Shown piece after piece: positions 51,079 through 58,502 of a DNA stretch of 64,000 nucleotides. The stretch covers positions 248,001 to 312,000 of the forward strand of contig NZ_JAWXRD010000002.1 in NCBI RefSeq assembly GCF_033843265.1, in the 5' to 3' direction. Position numbers and translations under genes: made by a program. Positions within the stretch are counted from its first letter, which is position 1, and every line of letters begins with the position of its first letter. Source of the DNA: Scandinavium lactucae. GTDB lineage: Bacteria; Pseudomonadota; Gammaproteobacteria; Enterobacterales; Enterobacteriaceae. Under the pieces are notes generated by a model, which saw only the letters and a program-made list of their open reading frames with translations, ran no database searches and was not told the DNA's origin.

Positions 51079-51702
51079 TTAGTTCGGTAGATTATTTACT
51101 TTCAAGTGATACCCTCCCCGTTGGTAGTCGATATATTTATGTTTTTTTAACCACGCAACCACATTGAGAATGCTACTTCGTGACAACCCAGTACGCTCCT
51201 GAATATAGCTGAGAATATTGATGCGATGTTTTTGTTCATCCGGTAATTGATCCATCTCTTGCAGATACTGATAGACAACTGGCGGGGTACGCTGATTAAC
51301 AATCTGTAAATCGCGATACACCATATAGGTAGTGTGATAAGTGGACAATTCAGCCACCGCACGCCATAAGTTTAACCGATCGATTTCTGAAATTACCCGA
51401 GATGCATCTATCCGTATCAGCGTACATTCTGTTTCCGCTCGTATTTGGTTGCTGCGGACAGGGAAAAACATTTCAGTAAAACCAAGCACATGTGGTTCAC
51501 GGGTTGAGCCAAGCATTAGCCCGTCAGAAAGTCGTAAAACGGAGACTTCACCTTCAATCACCAGATAGATATAAGGCTTCTCGCGCGTCCCCCACCCTAT
51601 TCTTTTTCGTGCAATGACATGTATTCGTTCGCCTAAAGGCTGTAGGGCGTTGATTAGAATGTTAATGGCTTCATCAGGACGTTTTGGTGGACCAATCACC
51701 AT
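51079..51702 (-). CDS. IprA/YaiV-like cyclic-nucleotide-fold winged-helix regulator
   Basis: A 207-residue protein with an N-terminal cNMP-binding-like beta barrel (KPYIYLVIEGEVSVLRLSDG then GSTREPHVLGFTEMFF) and a C-terminal winged helix (ILSYIQERTGLSRSSILNVV, KYIDYQRGGYHL). This layout is that of the IprA/YaiV group, which affects stress resistance and envelope genes in enterobacteria. The residues needed for cAMP binding in CRP are not evident. ATG follows AGGAG. It lies in the AT-rich accessory part and may regulate neighbours, but nothing shows which. Confidence 0.8.
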   Translation of the reverse strand: MVIGPPKRPDEAINILINALQPLGERIHVIARKRIGWGTREKPYIYLVIEGEVSVLRLSDGLMLGSTREPHVLGFTEMFFPVRSNQIRAETECTLIRIDASRVISEIDRLNLWRAVAELSTYHTTYMVYRDLQIVNQRTPPVVYQYLQEMDQLPDEQKHRINILSYIQERTGLSRSSILNVVAWLKKHKYIDYQRGGYHLKVNNLPN

Positions 51703-52140
51703 ACATCACTCCTCTTTAACTTAAAAAAATAAAACTGCCAAATAAAAAAATAAGAAAGGCATTGTGCGAACAGGATGGTATAACATCTCAGACAAATTAT
51801 TGTAACTAAAGAAATAAACATAAGTTTATTTTTGAATGGAAGCGATTTGTTTTTGCACAATATGCAAGAATCATCCGATGAGCGCGGACTGAGAATTAAA
51901 TACTTGGGCGACATTAATGAAGCACATGTAATTTATGCGAAGCGCAAACCACCAGAGTTTAAGGAAGGGTCGGAGAAGAGATAGAAGAGCAAGCATCACT
52001 TAACTCAAATTTCACTACAGCTAACCTTCTCGTATTTTGTTACGAAACGCGGCTTAGGTTGAGTCTAATACTTGTTGTACATAGGGTTATTGTTTGTAAA
52101 ATCGCCAATATGATTATTTCTATAACTAGTAGAGGGACTT
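51703..52140. other. AT-rich stretch between the IprA-like gene and the PAAR gene
   Basis: No gene can be firmly supported. A short plus-strand frame at 51862-51984 would encode 40 residues (MQESSDERGLRIKYLGDINE onward) and its frame is open from 51784; it may be the broken end of a lost gene. The promoter of the PAAR operon should lie near 52080-52130, where the DNA is AT-rich. Confidence 0.5.
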
Positions 52141-52602
52141 ATGAAACAGTACACCAATGAACTCACCGCCGAAATGCTGACAGCCTTTGACCAGTCACTA
52201 TTCACAGCCGAACAGCTTGCGGAAATGAACGAAGAAGCGCGTAGCCTGATCAATGAAAGAAACGCATACAATCTCGCTCATCCAGTTACAGCAGCTTACC
52301 TGATCGCGACAGAGGGTAGCTTAACCCGCGACGGCGGAACTGTTTTCAGTGAATACAACGGGCAGCAGATCGAGCTTGAGAATGGTACGTTGGTTAATGT
52401 CTCTATCGTTGGTGATGAGGTTCGCTACCCTGATGGAACAACCGCGAAGATCACTACAGGTGTGGGTAATACTTCCGGCAAATCCGCCGCTCTTATCGGT
52501 AGCTTACTCGACAACGGCGACGAAATAATCAGTAGCCCGCAAGGGAGTGTCAGAAGAGCAGTCCGGGCCGGGGAAACGTTGCCGGCTAATTTTCTGAAAT
52601 AA
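52141..52602 (+). CDS. PAAR-domain protein (T6SS spike tip)
   Basis: A 153-residue protein: a helical N-terminal part (residues 1-50) followed by a PAAR-type repeat domain with AAYLIATEGSLTRDGGTVFS, VGDEVRYPDGTTAKITTG and a final IGSLLDNGDEIISSPQ. PAAR proteins cap the VgrG spike of type VI secretion systems. It is the first gene of a four-gene cluster and ends 10 bases before the second PAAR-like gene. No vgrG, hcp or other T6SS gene occurs in the window, so this is an orphan cargo cluster. Confidence 0.8.
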   Translation: MKQYTNELTAEMLTAFDQSLFTAEQLAEMNEEARSLINERNAYNLAHPVTAAYLIATEGSLTRDGGTVFSEYNGQQIELENGTLVNVSIVGDEVRYPDGTTAKITTGVGNTSGKSAALIGSLLDNGDEIISSPQGSVRRAVRAGETLPANFLK

Positions 52603-52612
52603 GGCGGCTACA

Positions 52613-53749
52613 ATGGCATCAGTAAACAGAGGCTGCACCGTTCACGGTAAGAATGTTGGCCTTCATGGGGATAAAACCTCTACAGGCGCACAATGTATTG
52701 CCGCCCGTCCGGGTATGTCTGTCATGGGCAAGTGGAAACTTTACATTGGTGATAAGACTACCTCCTGCCCGAAATGCGGGAAGGTCGGAGTTATTGTCAC
52801 CGGTGATCATCGGCACTCAAACGGCGTCGCTGTCGCTGTGGATGGCGCAGAGATCCGTTGTGGATGTCCACAAGGGACCAATTTTCTGATTGCTCCTGGC
52901 ACTGTTGAGGTGAATACCCCTTCCTGGGCTACAGCACCTGTAGAGCCAGTGCAGCACGCGCAAGTAGCGAAGAAACATAACAGCTTTGCTGACACCTGCA
53001 AACCCGAAGATAACCCGTTATTGAACGGCGTTTACATCTGGACTGAAACCAAAAACGCAGGTCACGCTTTCGTTTCGGTGCACGAGAATAACAATGTCTA
53101 TCTCTACACGTATGGTCGCTATGGCAGAACCAATCGTGGAGGCTTTACAGGAGATGGTGTTCTTAACTTCCTGCAAGATGAAGATGCAAGGGTTTACTAT
53201 CGTTCTGAACTCTATGAGATGGGTGCTCGTGTTTTCCGCATAGACGATGCTGACCCGGTGAAGACAAGAGCGTTCTTCGAAGACCTATGGAACAGCAGTA
53301 AGCCAGCTATACAAACATCAAAAATGCCAGAGACAACAAGGAGGAGAGGCCATACCATTGATGAGTATGACGTTACTGGCAGCAACTGCACCACACATTC
53401 AGTTGCGGGGATTAAGTTTGCTGGCTCTACGGTATTTGAGCACGGTTACACTTCTACGACGACCCAACTACCTATTGAAGCCGAGGAAGATTTCACCGTT
53501 CCGGTATCGCTGCAAAGATTTCTCATTGCGAAGGGTGGAGACATGTCCTCAATGCTTGTCGTTGAGATGACCAGAGTATTCAAAGAGCAATACCCTAATT
53601 CAGGTAACTTACAACCATTCCAGGAAACTCCCGGCGGGGTAGTTCAGTATGTTGCAGCGGAAGGTGCAGCCACTGGTGATTCATTGTCTCCGTATTCCGG
53701 CGGCACTGTAGGTGGTGTATTAGGGGGATCTTATGGCGATGGCGAATAG
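52613..53749 (+). CDS. PAAR-like protein fused to a papain-fold (NlpC/P60- or LRAT-like) effector domain
   Basis: A 378-residue protein. Residues 1-95 form a PAAR-like domain with repeated GDKTSTGAQC and GDKTTSCPKCG units and cysteines at 52, 55, 83 and 85 that could bind a metal. After a short linker, residues 130-290 hold a domain with His151 in NAGHAFVSVH and Cys259 in YDVTGSNCTTHSVAGI. The order His then Cys fits circularly permuted papain-like hydrolases (permuted NlpC/P60, LRAT/YiiX-like or DUF4105-like), which cut peptidoglycan peptides or lipids. The tail (about 330-378) is Gly-rich. It is a probable T6SS effector delivered to the target periplasm; the activity is inferred. Confidence 0.75.
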   Translation: MASVNRGCTVHGKNVGLHGDKTSTGAQCIAARPGMSVMGKWKLYIGDKTTSCPKCGKVGVIVTGDHRHSNGVAVAVDGAEIRCGCPQGTNFLIAPGTVEVNTPSWATAPVEPVQHAQVAKKHNSFADTCKPEDNPLLNGVYIWTETKNAGHAFVSVHENNNVYLYTYGRYGRTNRGGFTGDGVLNFLQDEDARVYYRSELYEMGARVFRIDDADPVKTRAFFEDLWNSSKPAIQTSKMPETTRRRGHTIDEYDVTGSNCTTHSVAGIKFAGSTVFEHGYTSTTTQLPIEAEEDFTVPVSLQRFLIAKGGDMSSMLVVEMTRVFKEQYPNSGNLQPFQETPGGVVQYVAAEGAATGDSLSPYSGGTVGGVLGGSYGDGE

Positions 53750-54008
53750 AACTAAAACCGTTTTCCGATGGGGAGGGATTGTCATTGTATCGCTATGCTA
53801 CTTTATCGCACTGGTGCTATCTACCTTCTCTTTTTCCGCATTCACCGAGAGTGAAAGTATGCGGTTTTCTGGCCCAATCCCATTAAAAGAGTACCAAGCT
53901 TCTATAGACTCGATCATGCAAGCCACTGATGGCGTTTTTACTGTCGCCCTTTTTGGCTTTGCGATCTGCGTGCCTCTCATCCTACTGATCTTTAAAAAGG
54001 TGAGATGA
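53733..54008 (+). CDS. Small two-helix membrane protein, candidate immunity protein 1
   Basis: A 91-residue protein with membrane segments at about 13-34 (GGIVIVSLCYFIALVLSTFS) and 68-86 (FTVALFGFAICVPLILLIF), ending in a positively charged FKKVR. The roughly 30-residue loop between them would face the periplasm by the positive-inside rule. Its start overlaps the effector gene by 17 bases behind AGGGGG, so the two are coupled. It is a paralogue of the next gene. Position and topology suggest protection against the preceding effector. Confidence 0.7.
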   Translation: MAMANRTKTVFRWGGIVIVSLCYFIALVLSTFSFSAFTESESMRFSGPIPLKEYQASIDSIMQATDGVFTVALFGFAICVPLILLIFKKVR

Positions 54009-54023
54009 TTTGGAGGACTGCTA

Positions 54024-54296
54024 ATGATGACGAATAGAGCAAAGACTATCCTTCGATGGGGAGGCATTGCTTCAGTATTCGCCATCTACTCTATAGCCCT
54101 GACAATCCCAGTGCTTGATTTCGGGCTAACCTGGAAATACAACGTCCCCCCTTCAACAGGTCAGATGGAAGCCAATTTATGTGAAGCGATCATAGATGAC
54201 TTATCGCGTTCAGTGGATAACCTCTTGATCACCGCATTTGTCGGTAGCGCCATTTGCCTTGTTTTGGTCCTGCTCATCTTCAAGAAAGTGAGATGA
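54024..54296 (+). CDS. Small two-helix membrane protein, candidate immunity protein 2
   Basis: A 90-residue paralogue of the preceding protein: RAKTILRWGGI versus RTKTVFRWGGI at the start, and SAICLVLVLLIFKKVR versus FAICVPLILLIFKKVR at the end. The periplasmic loop between the two helices differs strongly (it has GLTWKYNVPPSTGQMEANLC). GGAGGACTGCTA precedes the ATG. Loop divergence with conserved anchors suggests the two copies recognise different effector variants. Confidence 0.7.
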   Translation: MMTNRAKTILRWGGIASVFAIYSIALTIPVLDFGLTWKYNVPPSTGQMEANLCEAIIDDLSRSVDNLLITAFVGSAICLVLVLLIFKKVR

Positions 54297-54301
54297 CCGC
54301 C

Positions 54302-54325
54302 AAAGGCTGGGTAGCCCCAGCCTTT
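54302..54325 (+). terminator. Hairpin ending the effector-immunity cluster
   Basis: Perfect 10-bp stem AAAGGCTGGG (54302-54311) / CCCAGCCTTT (54316-54325) with a TAGC loop, six bases after the last stop; a pyrimidine-rich tail follows. Confidence 0.7.
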
Positions 54326-54422
54326 CCCCCTTCTTCCTGATTTTAAACATTAGAAGCCAATAAGCCTCGTTAGTGGTGACATGCTCCCCGTTGATTAATA
54401 CACCGTTATGCCCTGCATTTCT

Positions 54423-55501
54423 TTAAAGGAATTCCACTAACTCAACTAACCTTTTAACGTCGACTCCTTTTCCGTATCGGTTATACGTGATCGTTGTGCT
54501 CGAGTGTCCGAGCACTTGAGAGGCAAACTGCTCACGTTGTAGCGGCGTAATGCCGCAACGAATGGTACTCAGGCAAACCATACTTACCCCTGAACCTCGT
54601 AAACCAGCGGCTGAAATAGTGACCATGACCATCGCTGCCAAAGTGCAAGGTTAATTCAGGGAACAAATGCCCTTTCCTGTCGTTGATGAAATCAAGTAGG
54701 CCAAGCGCTAACAGTTGAGAATGGATCGGTACAAATCGCCGTGAGCTGTCCGTTTTTATCGTCTGGTTAGGGTTTAAGTTATCGATACGGAAACACCAAA
54801 TACCGTCAACTTTCATCACGTCATTTTGGTAAAGCTGGCAAATTTCATTCTGCCTCATACCGGTGAAGCGCTCGATTAAGATAACCCAGCGCTACCAATC
54901 CTTTACGCTATGTAAAGATATGTGCAACCGTTTCAAATCGTTGAGAGTATATGCTGGACGGCGATCCATCGCCGACGTGATTTCTTTTTACGCTCATCCC
55001 TTCAAACGGGTTGCGCATATCTTCATCTGTGCGTGTAGCAAGCCATTTGAAAAATGCTGAGTTCTTCTTGATGTAGCGATTTCTGGTGGAGGCTGAACCT
55101 TCTAAGCTATCGACAAACGCAGCAGCACTACGCTTACTAAACGGTTCTTTCGTGGCAGCAAGATACGCCTTCACGCACCTGTTGATCGTCAAAATCTCGC
55201 GTTCACCCACCGCTCCCTTTTTAGCAGTGATGTACTTCTCAAGTTCTCTCCTGAGATCCGGAAATAATTGCCTCTTCTTTTTCACCAGGTCAGAAGCAGC
55301 CGCAGCAGAAGATGAGTGTGCCGGGATGGCCTGTGGAACACAGGCGAAAGGCTGTGAGGTGATGTATTGCTCTGCACTCTTCATAGCTTCACGCTTTGAA
55401 CGTATACGCAGAGAAATGCGAATCTCGCGCCGTCTCCGAGGTGTTGAATAAACTCTGCGGTAGTACCAGATCCCATGACGGGAAAGCATCAGATGTGACA
55501 T
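54423..55501 (-). pseudogene. Decayed tyrosine recombinase (phage/island integrase)
   Basis: The remains of one integrase gene read in several frames. The N-terminal part (from 55501, MSHLMLSRHGIWYYRRVYST, with an Arg-rich DNA-binding and a core-binding region) breaks by a frameshift near 54970. The next frame continues with LNDLKRLHI, has an in-frame TAG at about 54887-54889, and resumes with FTGMRQNEICQL holding the first catalytic Arg and YHSLRH with the His-x-x-Arg. A deletion and frameshift near 54535 precede the last part, SQVLGHSSTTITYNRYGKG, with the conserved His and the Tyr nucleophile. At least three lesions make it inactive. It begins 99 bases from the 3' end of ffs. Confidence 0.85.
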
Positions 55502-55563
55502 TGATTAGCCTTCTAAGTGATACACAAAAGTTGTACCACCAGCGGATCAATGCAAAGAAATGA

Positions 55564-55583
55564 GATTTTTAGCTATAAAAATC
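55564..55583 (-). terminator. AT-rich hairpin downstream of ffs
   Basis: GATTTTTA (55564-55571) and TAAAAATC (55576-55583) with a GCTA loop, 18 bases past the 3' end of the mature 4.5S RNA. Confidence 0.4.
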
Positions 55584-55600
55584 AGAGGGAAAGCAGAAAT

Positions 55601-55714
55601 GGGTGGGGGCCCTGCCAGCTACATCCCGGCACACACGTCGTCTGCCCTGGCTGCTTCCTTCCGGATCTGACCTGGTGAACAGAGTAGCGTTGCGGGAGAA
55701 CCAACAGAGCCCCC
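55601..55714 (-). ncRNA. ffs: 4.5S signal recognition particle RNA
   Basis: 114 bases on the minus strand, the length of the E. coli RNA. It begins GGGGGCTCTGTTGGTTCTCC, contains the conserved apical domain with CAGGTCAGATCCGGAAGGAA, which binds Ffh, and ends GGCAGGGCCCCCACC so that the two ends pair. It is essential for co-translational targeting of membrane proteins. It sits between atl and ybaA as in E. coli, except that about 10 kb of accessory DNA has entered on its 3' side. Confidence 0.96.
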
Positions 55715-55942
55715 ATTGAGAGCGTTATTTCTAACGCGCAGGCGCATTATCCCTGCGCTGCCCGGCAATTGCAACCCAAGGCTGTCCGGATGCTGGTTTA
55801 TTGTGCGACCAGACTTTTCCCATGCCTATCCACACCACCGATTTCTATTATTGCGAACTTGCTCGCAGCAAATTGTGCCGCAGCGTCCAGACTGTTTTGA
55901 TACCCACGGACAACCGTCTTTCTTCACCTTCAGGGGTCAACA

Positions 55943-56350
55943 ATGATCAAATCACTGCCTTTGACACATACTCTGCCAATGCCCGCTATTGCTGAAGTGA
56001 CTCTGCCCCATCAGGGCCTGAACTACTTGCGCCCAAATGTTATCCTCGATTTTGTCAGTATCAATCCCAATGCATTGCTGTTTGTGACACCCGTGGCAGT
56101 GCTGTTCGCCTCACTAGGCGTGCTTGGACACGTTCCGCTACGCAGGATCCCGGTCGCGGCATCAGGCCGCGTGATCTATCCCATCAGTACGATGATCCTG
56201 CCAGAACTGCGCGGGAAGCTGATTATTAATACGGCATCAAGAAAACTGAAATTCCTCGAGAACCAGGTGGTAAAACCCGACGAATTTGCCCCAAGCACCT
56301 CGCAGGTGATTGGTCTGGCCCTGGAATTTACCTTCCAGCAGCCGGAGTAA
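55943..56350 (+). CDS. Hypothetical protein between ffs and atl
   Basis: A 135-residue frame starting MIKSLPLTHTLPMPAIAEVT behind AGGGGTCAACA, a good ribosome binding site. There is a hydrophobic stretch (LLFVTPVAVLFASLGVLG) at about residues 45-63 followed by a mixed C-terminal domain ending FTFQQPE. I recognise no family, and I do not recall this gene in E. coli at this place. A shorter overlapping frame precedes it (from about 55821, MPIHTTDFYYCELARSKLCR), so one of the two may be spurious, or they may form a small coupled pair. Confidence 0.45.
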   Translation: MIKSLPLTHTLPMPAIAEVTLPHQGLNYLRPNVILDFVSINPNALLFVTPVAVLFASLGVLGHVPLRRIPVAASGRVIYPISTMILPELRGKLIINTASRKLKFLENQVVKPDEFAPSTSQVIGLALEFTFQQPE

Positions 56351-56412
56351 CGCCAGCCTTCACATCGCGCAAGGCGTCGCTTATCCTGTGCTTTTCCCCG
56401 TTGGAAAGCACT

Positions 56413-56724
56413 ATGGAACCTGTTGATTCATTCCCGCACCGGGTATGGCAAATTGTGGCCGCTATCCCGGAAGGGACAGTGACGACCTATGGCGACGTCG
56501 CGAGGTTGGCCGGTTCACCACGAGCAGCCCGTCAGGTTGGGGGCGTACTGAAACGTTTACCCGAAGGCTCAGCGTTGCCGTGGCATCGGGTGGTGAATCG
56601 TCATGGGAATATCTCCCTCACCGGGCCTGATCTTCAGCGTCAGCGCCAGGCCTTGCTGTCAGAAGGTGTACAGGTGTCGGGGAGTGGGAAAATCGATATG
56701 CAGCGCTATCGCTGGAATTACTGA
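56413..56724 (+). CDS. atl: Alkyltransferase-like protein Atl (YbaZ)
   Basis: A 103-residue protein of the alkyltransferase-like group: HRVWQIVAAIPEGTVTTYGD, a helix-turn-helix with SPRAARQVGGVLKR, and LPWHRVVNRHG, where Trp replaces the reactive Cys of O6-alkylguanine-DNA alkyltransferases (PCHRV). Atl binds O6-alkylguanine and directs it to nucleotide excision repair. The ATG at 56413 is preferred; a TTG four codons upstream is in frame. Confidence 0.95.
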   Translation: MEPVDSFPHRVWQIVAAIPEGTVTTYGDVARLAGSPRAARQVGGVLKRLPEGSALPWHRVVNRHGNISLTGPDLQRQRQALLSEGVQVSGSGKIDMQRYRWNY

Positions 56725-56750
56725 TTCCCTCCTCCTAACGGAGGAGGGAA
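56725..56750. terminator. Bidirectional terminator between atl and ybaY
   Basis: Perfect 11-bp stem TTCCCTCCTCC (56725-56735) / GGAGGAGGGAA (56740-56750) with a TAAC loop, between convergent genes. Confidence 0.8.
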
Positions 56751-56758
56751 CGTCGACG

Positions 56759-57328
56759 TTATGGGATTTGCGTCGGCGCAGAGTCCGCAGAAGACGGACT
56801 CACCTGAGTTGGAGACGTTGATGGCACCGTCGTCGCCGCACCACCCCCTGTCGCCATCGGCATCGCAGTTTGCTGCACCGGAACCAGCGTCAGGTCGGCT
56901 TTGGTTCCGCCGTTGTTGATAACAGGCTGAACCGTATCGGTAATAAACACCAGTTTATCGTTGATGGTTACTGCCGCACTCAGCAAGATCCTCGCATTAG
57001 GCTGGATATCTGCCGGGTTATACGGCAACACGAAGCTGAACGGGGCCTGTTTACCTTCGGTACGCGTCACTTTCTGCGAGATGACCTTAGACGGTGCGTC
57101 CGCCAAAGAGGCATCAGACAGCGTGACCGTCAGCACGGCATCCGGTGGCAGAGCCACTTTCTGGCGGATCCACGCCGTACCGGAAACGTTAGGTTGCTGA
57201 ATTACCGGCTGTGTGGCCTCAGAGGGGTTCGGGCTGGGTGCCGGTGTCTTGATATCAGCACTTCTATCAGCGCAGGCAGACAGTGCAACCGCAACCGCTA
57301 AACCACTTAACATGTGCACGACTTTCAT
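56759..57328 (-). CDS. ybaY: YbaY-family lipoprotein
   Basis: A 189-residue lipoprotein like E. coli YbaY (190). The signal sequence MKVVHMLSGLAVAVALSAC ends in a lipobox (LSAC), so the lipidated Cys is residue 19. The YbaY domain (ISG/YscW-like) spans about residues 45-155 with VSGTAWIRQKVALPPDAVLT and FVLPYNPADIQPN. A Pro/Ser/Thr-rich tail follows. In E. coli it is a glycoprotein/polysaccharide-related lipoprotein of unknown function. ATG 57328 is chosen because it starts the signal peptide. Confidence 0.92.
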   Translation of the reverse strand: MKVVHMLSGLAVAVALSACADRSADIKTPAPSPNPSEATQPVIQQPNVSGTAWIRQKVALPPDAVLTVTLSDASLADAPSKVISQKVTRTEGKQAPFSFVLPYNPADIQPNARILLSAAVTINDKLVFITDTVQPVINNGGTKADLTLVPVQQTAMPMATGGGAATTVPSTSPTQVSPSSADSAPTQIP

Positions 57329-57546
57329 TATGTTCTCCTTATCATCCATGCACTCGCGGGATTTTATCCCGCAAGAGTGTGTAGTTGAAACATTTGCGAC
57401 TTGGTAAGTGTGGCACAGATCTCAGATATTTGCCTGTAATCGGGCCGTTATTCAGATAATTGCACCCATCGGACCACTTCGTATTCTGCGTTATACTGTG
57501 GCTATTCCCGCGCCACGCCGCGGTCTTTTTATCTTTGAGGACATTT

Positions 57547-58407
57547 ATGAGTCAGGCTCTCTCTAATCTGCTAACCCTGTTAAATCTGGAAAAAATTGAA
57601 GAGGGATTGTTCCGCGGCCAGAGTGAGGATCTGGGCTTACGTCAGGTATTTGGCGGTCAGGTGGTGGGTCAGGCGCTGTATGCTGCCAAAGAAACCGTCC
57701 CGGTCGACAGACTGGTTCACTCTTTCCACAGCTATTTCCTGCGCCCTGGCGACAGCCAGAAACCCATTGTCTACGACGTGGAAGTGCTGCGCGACGGCAA
57801 CAGTTTTAGCGCTCGTCGGGTGGCGGCCATTCAGAACGGCAAGCCAATTTTTTATATGACCGCCTCGTTCCAGGCCCCCGAATCGGGTTATGAACATCAG
57901 AAACCGATGCCGGTCGCCCCTGCCCCGGACGGTCTGCGGTCGGAAACCGATATCGCCCGCCAGTTGGCGCATCTGCTGCCCCCGCAGGCAAAAGAAAAGT
58001 TTCTCTGTGACAAACCGCTGGAGATCCGTCCGGTAGAGTTCCATAACCCGCTGCAAGGCCATGTGGCTGAACCGAAACGCCAGGTCTGGATCCGCGCCAA
58101 CGGCACGGTGGCCGATGATTTCCGTGTGCACCAGTATCTGCTGGGCTACGCCTCAGACTTTAACTTCCTCCCGGTGGCGCTTCAGCCGCACGGCGTTGGG
58201 TTCCTTGAGAAAGGGATGCAGGTGGCAACTATCGATCATTCGATGTGGTTCCACCGCCCGTTCAATATGAATGAGTGGCTGCTGTACAGCGTGGAGAGCA
58301 CCTCGGCATCCAGCGCTCGCGGCTTTGTGCGCGGTGAGTTTTATACTCAGGATGGCGTGCTGGTGGCTTCAACGGTTCAGGAAGGCGTGATGCGTAATCG
58401 CAACTAA
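57547..58407 (+). CDS. tesB: Acyl-CoA thioesterase II
   Basis: A 286-residue double hot-dog thioesterase identical in length to E. coli TesB. FRGQSEDLGLRQVFGGQVVG and HSFHSYFLRPGD are in the first hot-dog; the catalytic Asp is in QYLLGYASDFNFL of the second, with the Thr/Gln partners in FTQ-like positions further on (SVESTSASSARGF). It hydrolyses a wide range of acyl-CoAs. ATG 57547 follows TTGAGGACATTT; the frame extends 29 codons upstream without support. Confidence 0.96.
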   Translation: MSQALSNLLTLLNLEKIEEGLFRGQSEDLGLRQVFGGQVVGQALYAAKETVPVDRLVHSFHSYFLRPGDSQKPIVYDVEVLRDGNSFSARRVAAIQNGKPIFYMTASFQAPESGYEHQKPMPVAPAPDGLRSETDIARQLAHLLPPQAKEKFLCDKPLEIRPVEFHNPLQGHVAEPKRQVWIRANGTVADDFRVHQYLLGYASDFNFLPVALQPHGVGFLEKGMQVATIDHSMWFHRPFNMNEWLLYSVESTSASSARGFVRGEFYTQDGVLVASTVQEGVMRNRN

Positions 58408-58438
58408 GATTGGTAAGGCCTGATGCCCTCACCCCAAG

Positions 58439-58494
58439 CCCTCTCCCACCGGGAGAGGGTGCAAACACTAAAACGGCAACCAGAGTTGCCGTTT
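58439..58494. terminator. Tandem hairpins between tesB and amtB
   Basis: First hairpin CCCTCTCCC (58439-58447) / GGGAGAGGG (58451-58459), after tesB. Second AAACGGCAAC (58471-58480) / GTTGCCGTTT (58485-58494), whose minus-strand tail TAGTGTTTG suits amtB. The first is a type often seen after genes in this bacterial group. Confidence 0.8.
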
Positions 58495-58502
58495 GCTTAC
58501 TA

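Noticed and set aside
51696..51914. 72-codon minus-strand frame upstream of the IprA-like gene
   Set aside because: It lies in AT-rich DNA, overlaps the start of the regulator, lacks a ribosome binding site and shows no family similarity.
54423..54858. Two separate small genes instead of integrase fragments
   Set aside because: The three frames together give consecutive, ordered integrase motifs (Arg, His-x-x-Arg, His, Tyr), so they are pieces of one broken gene.
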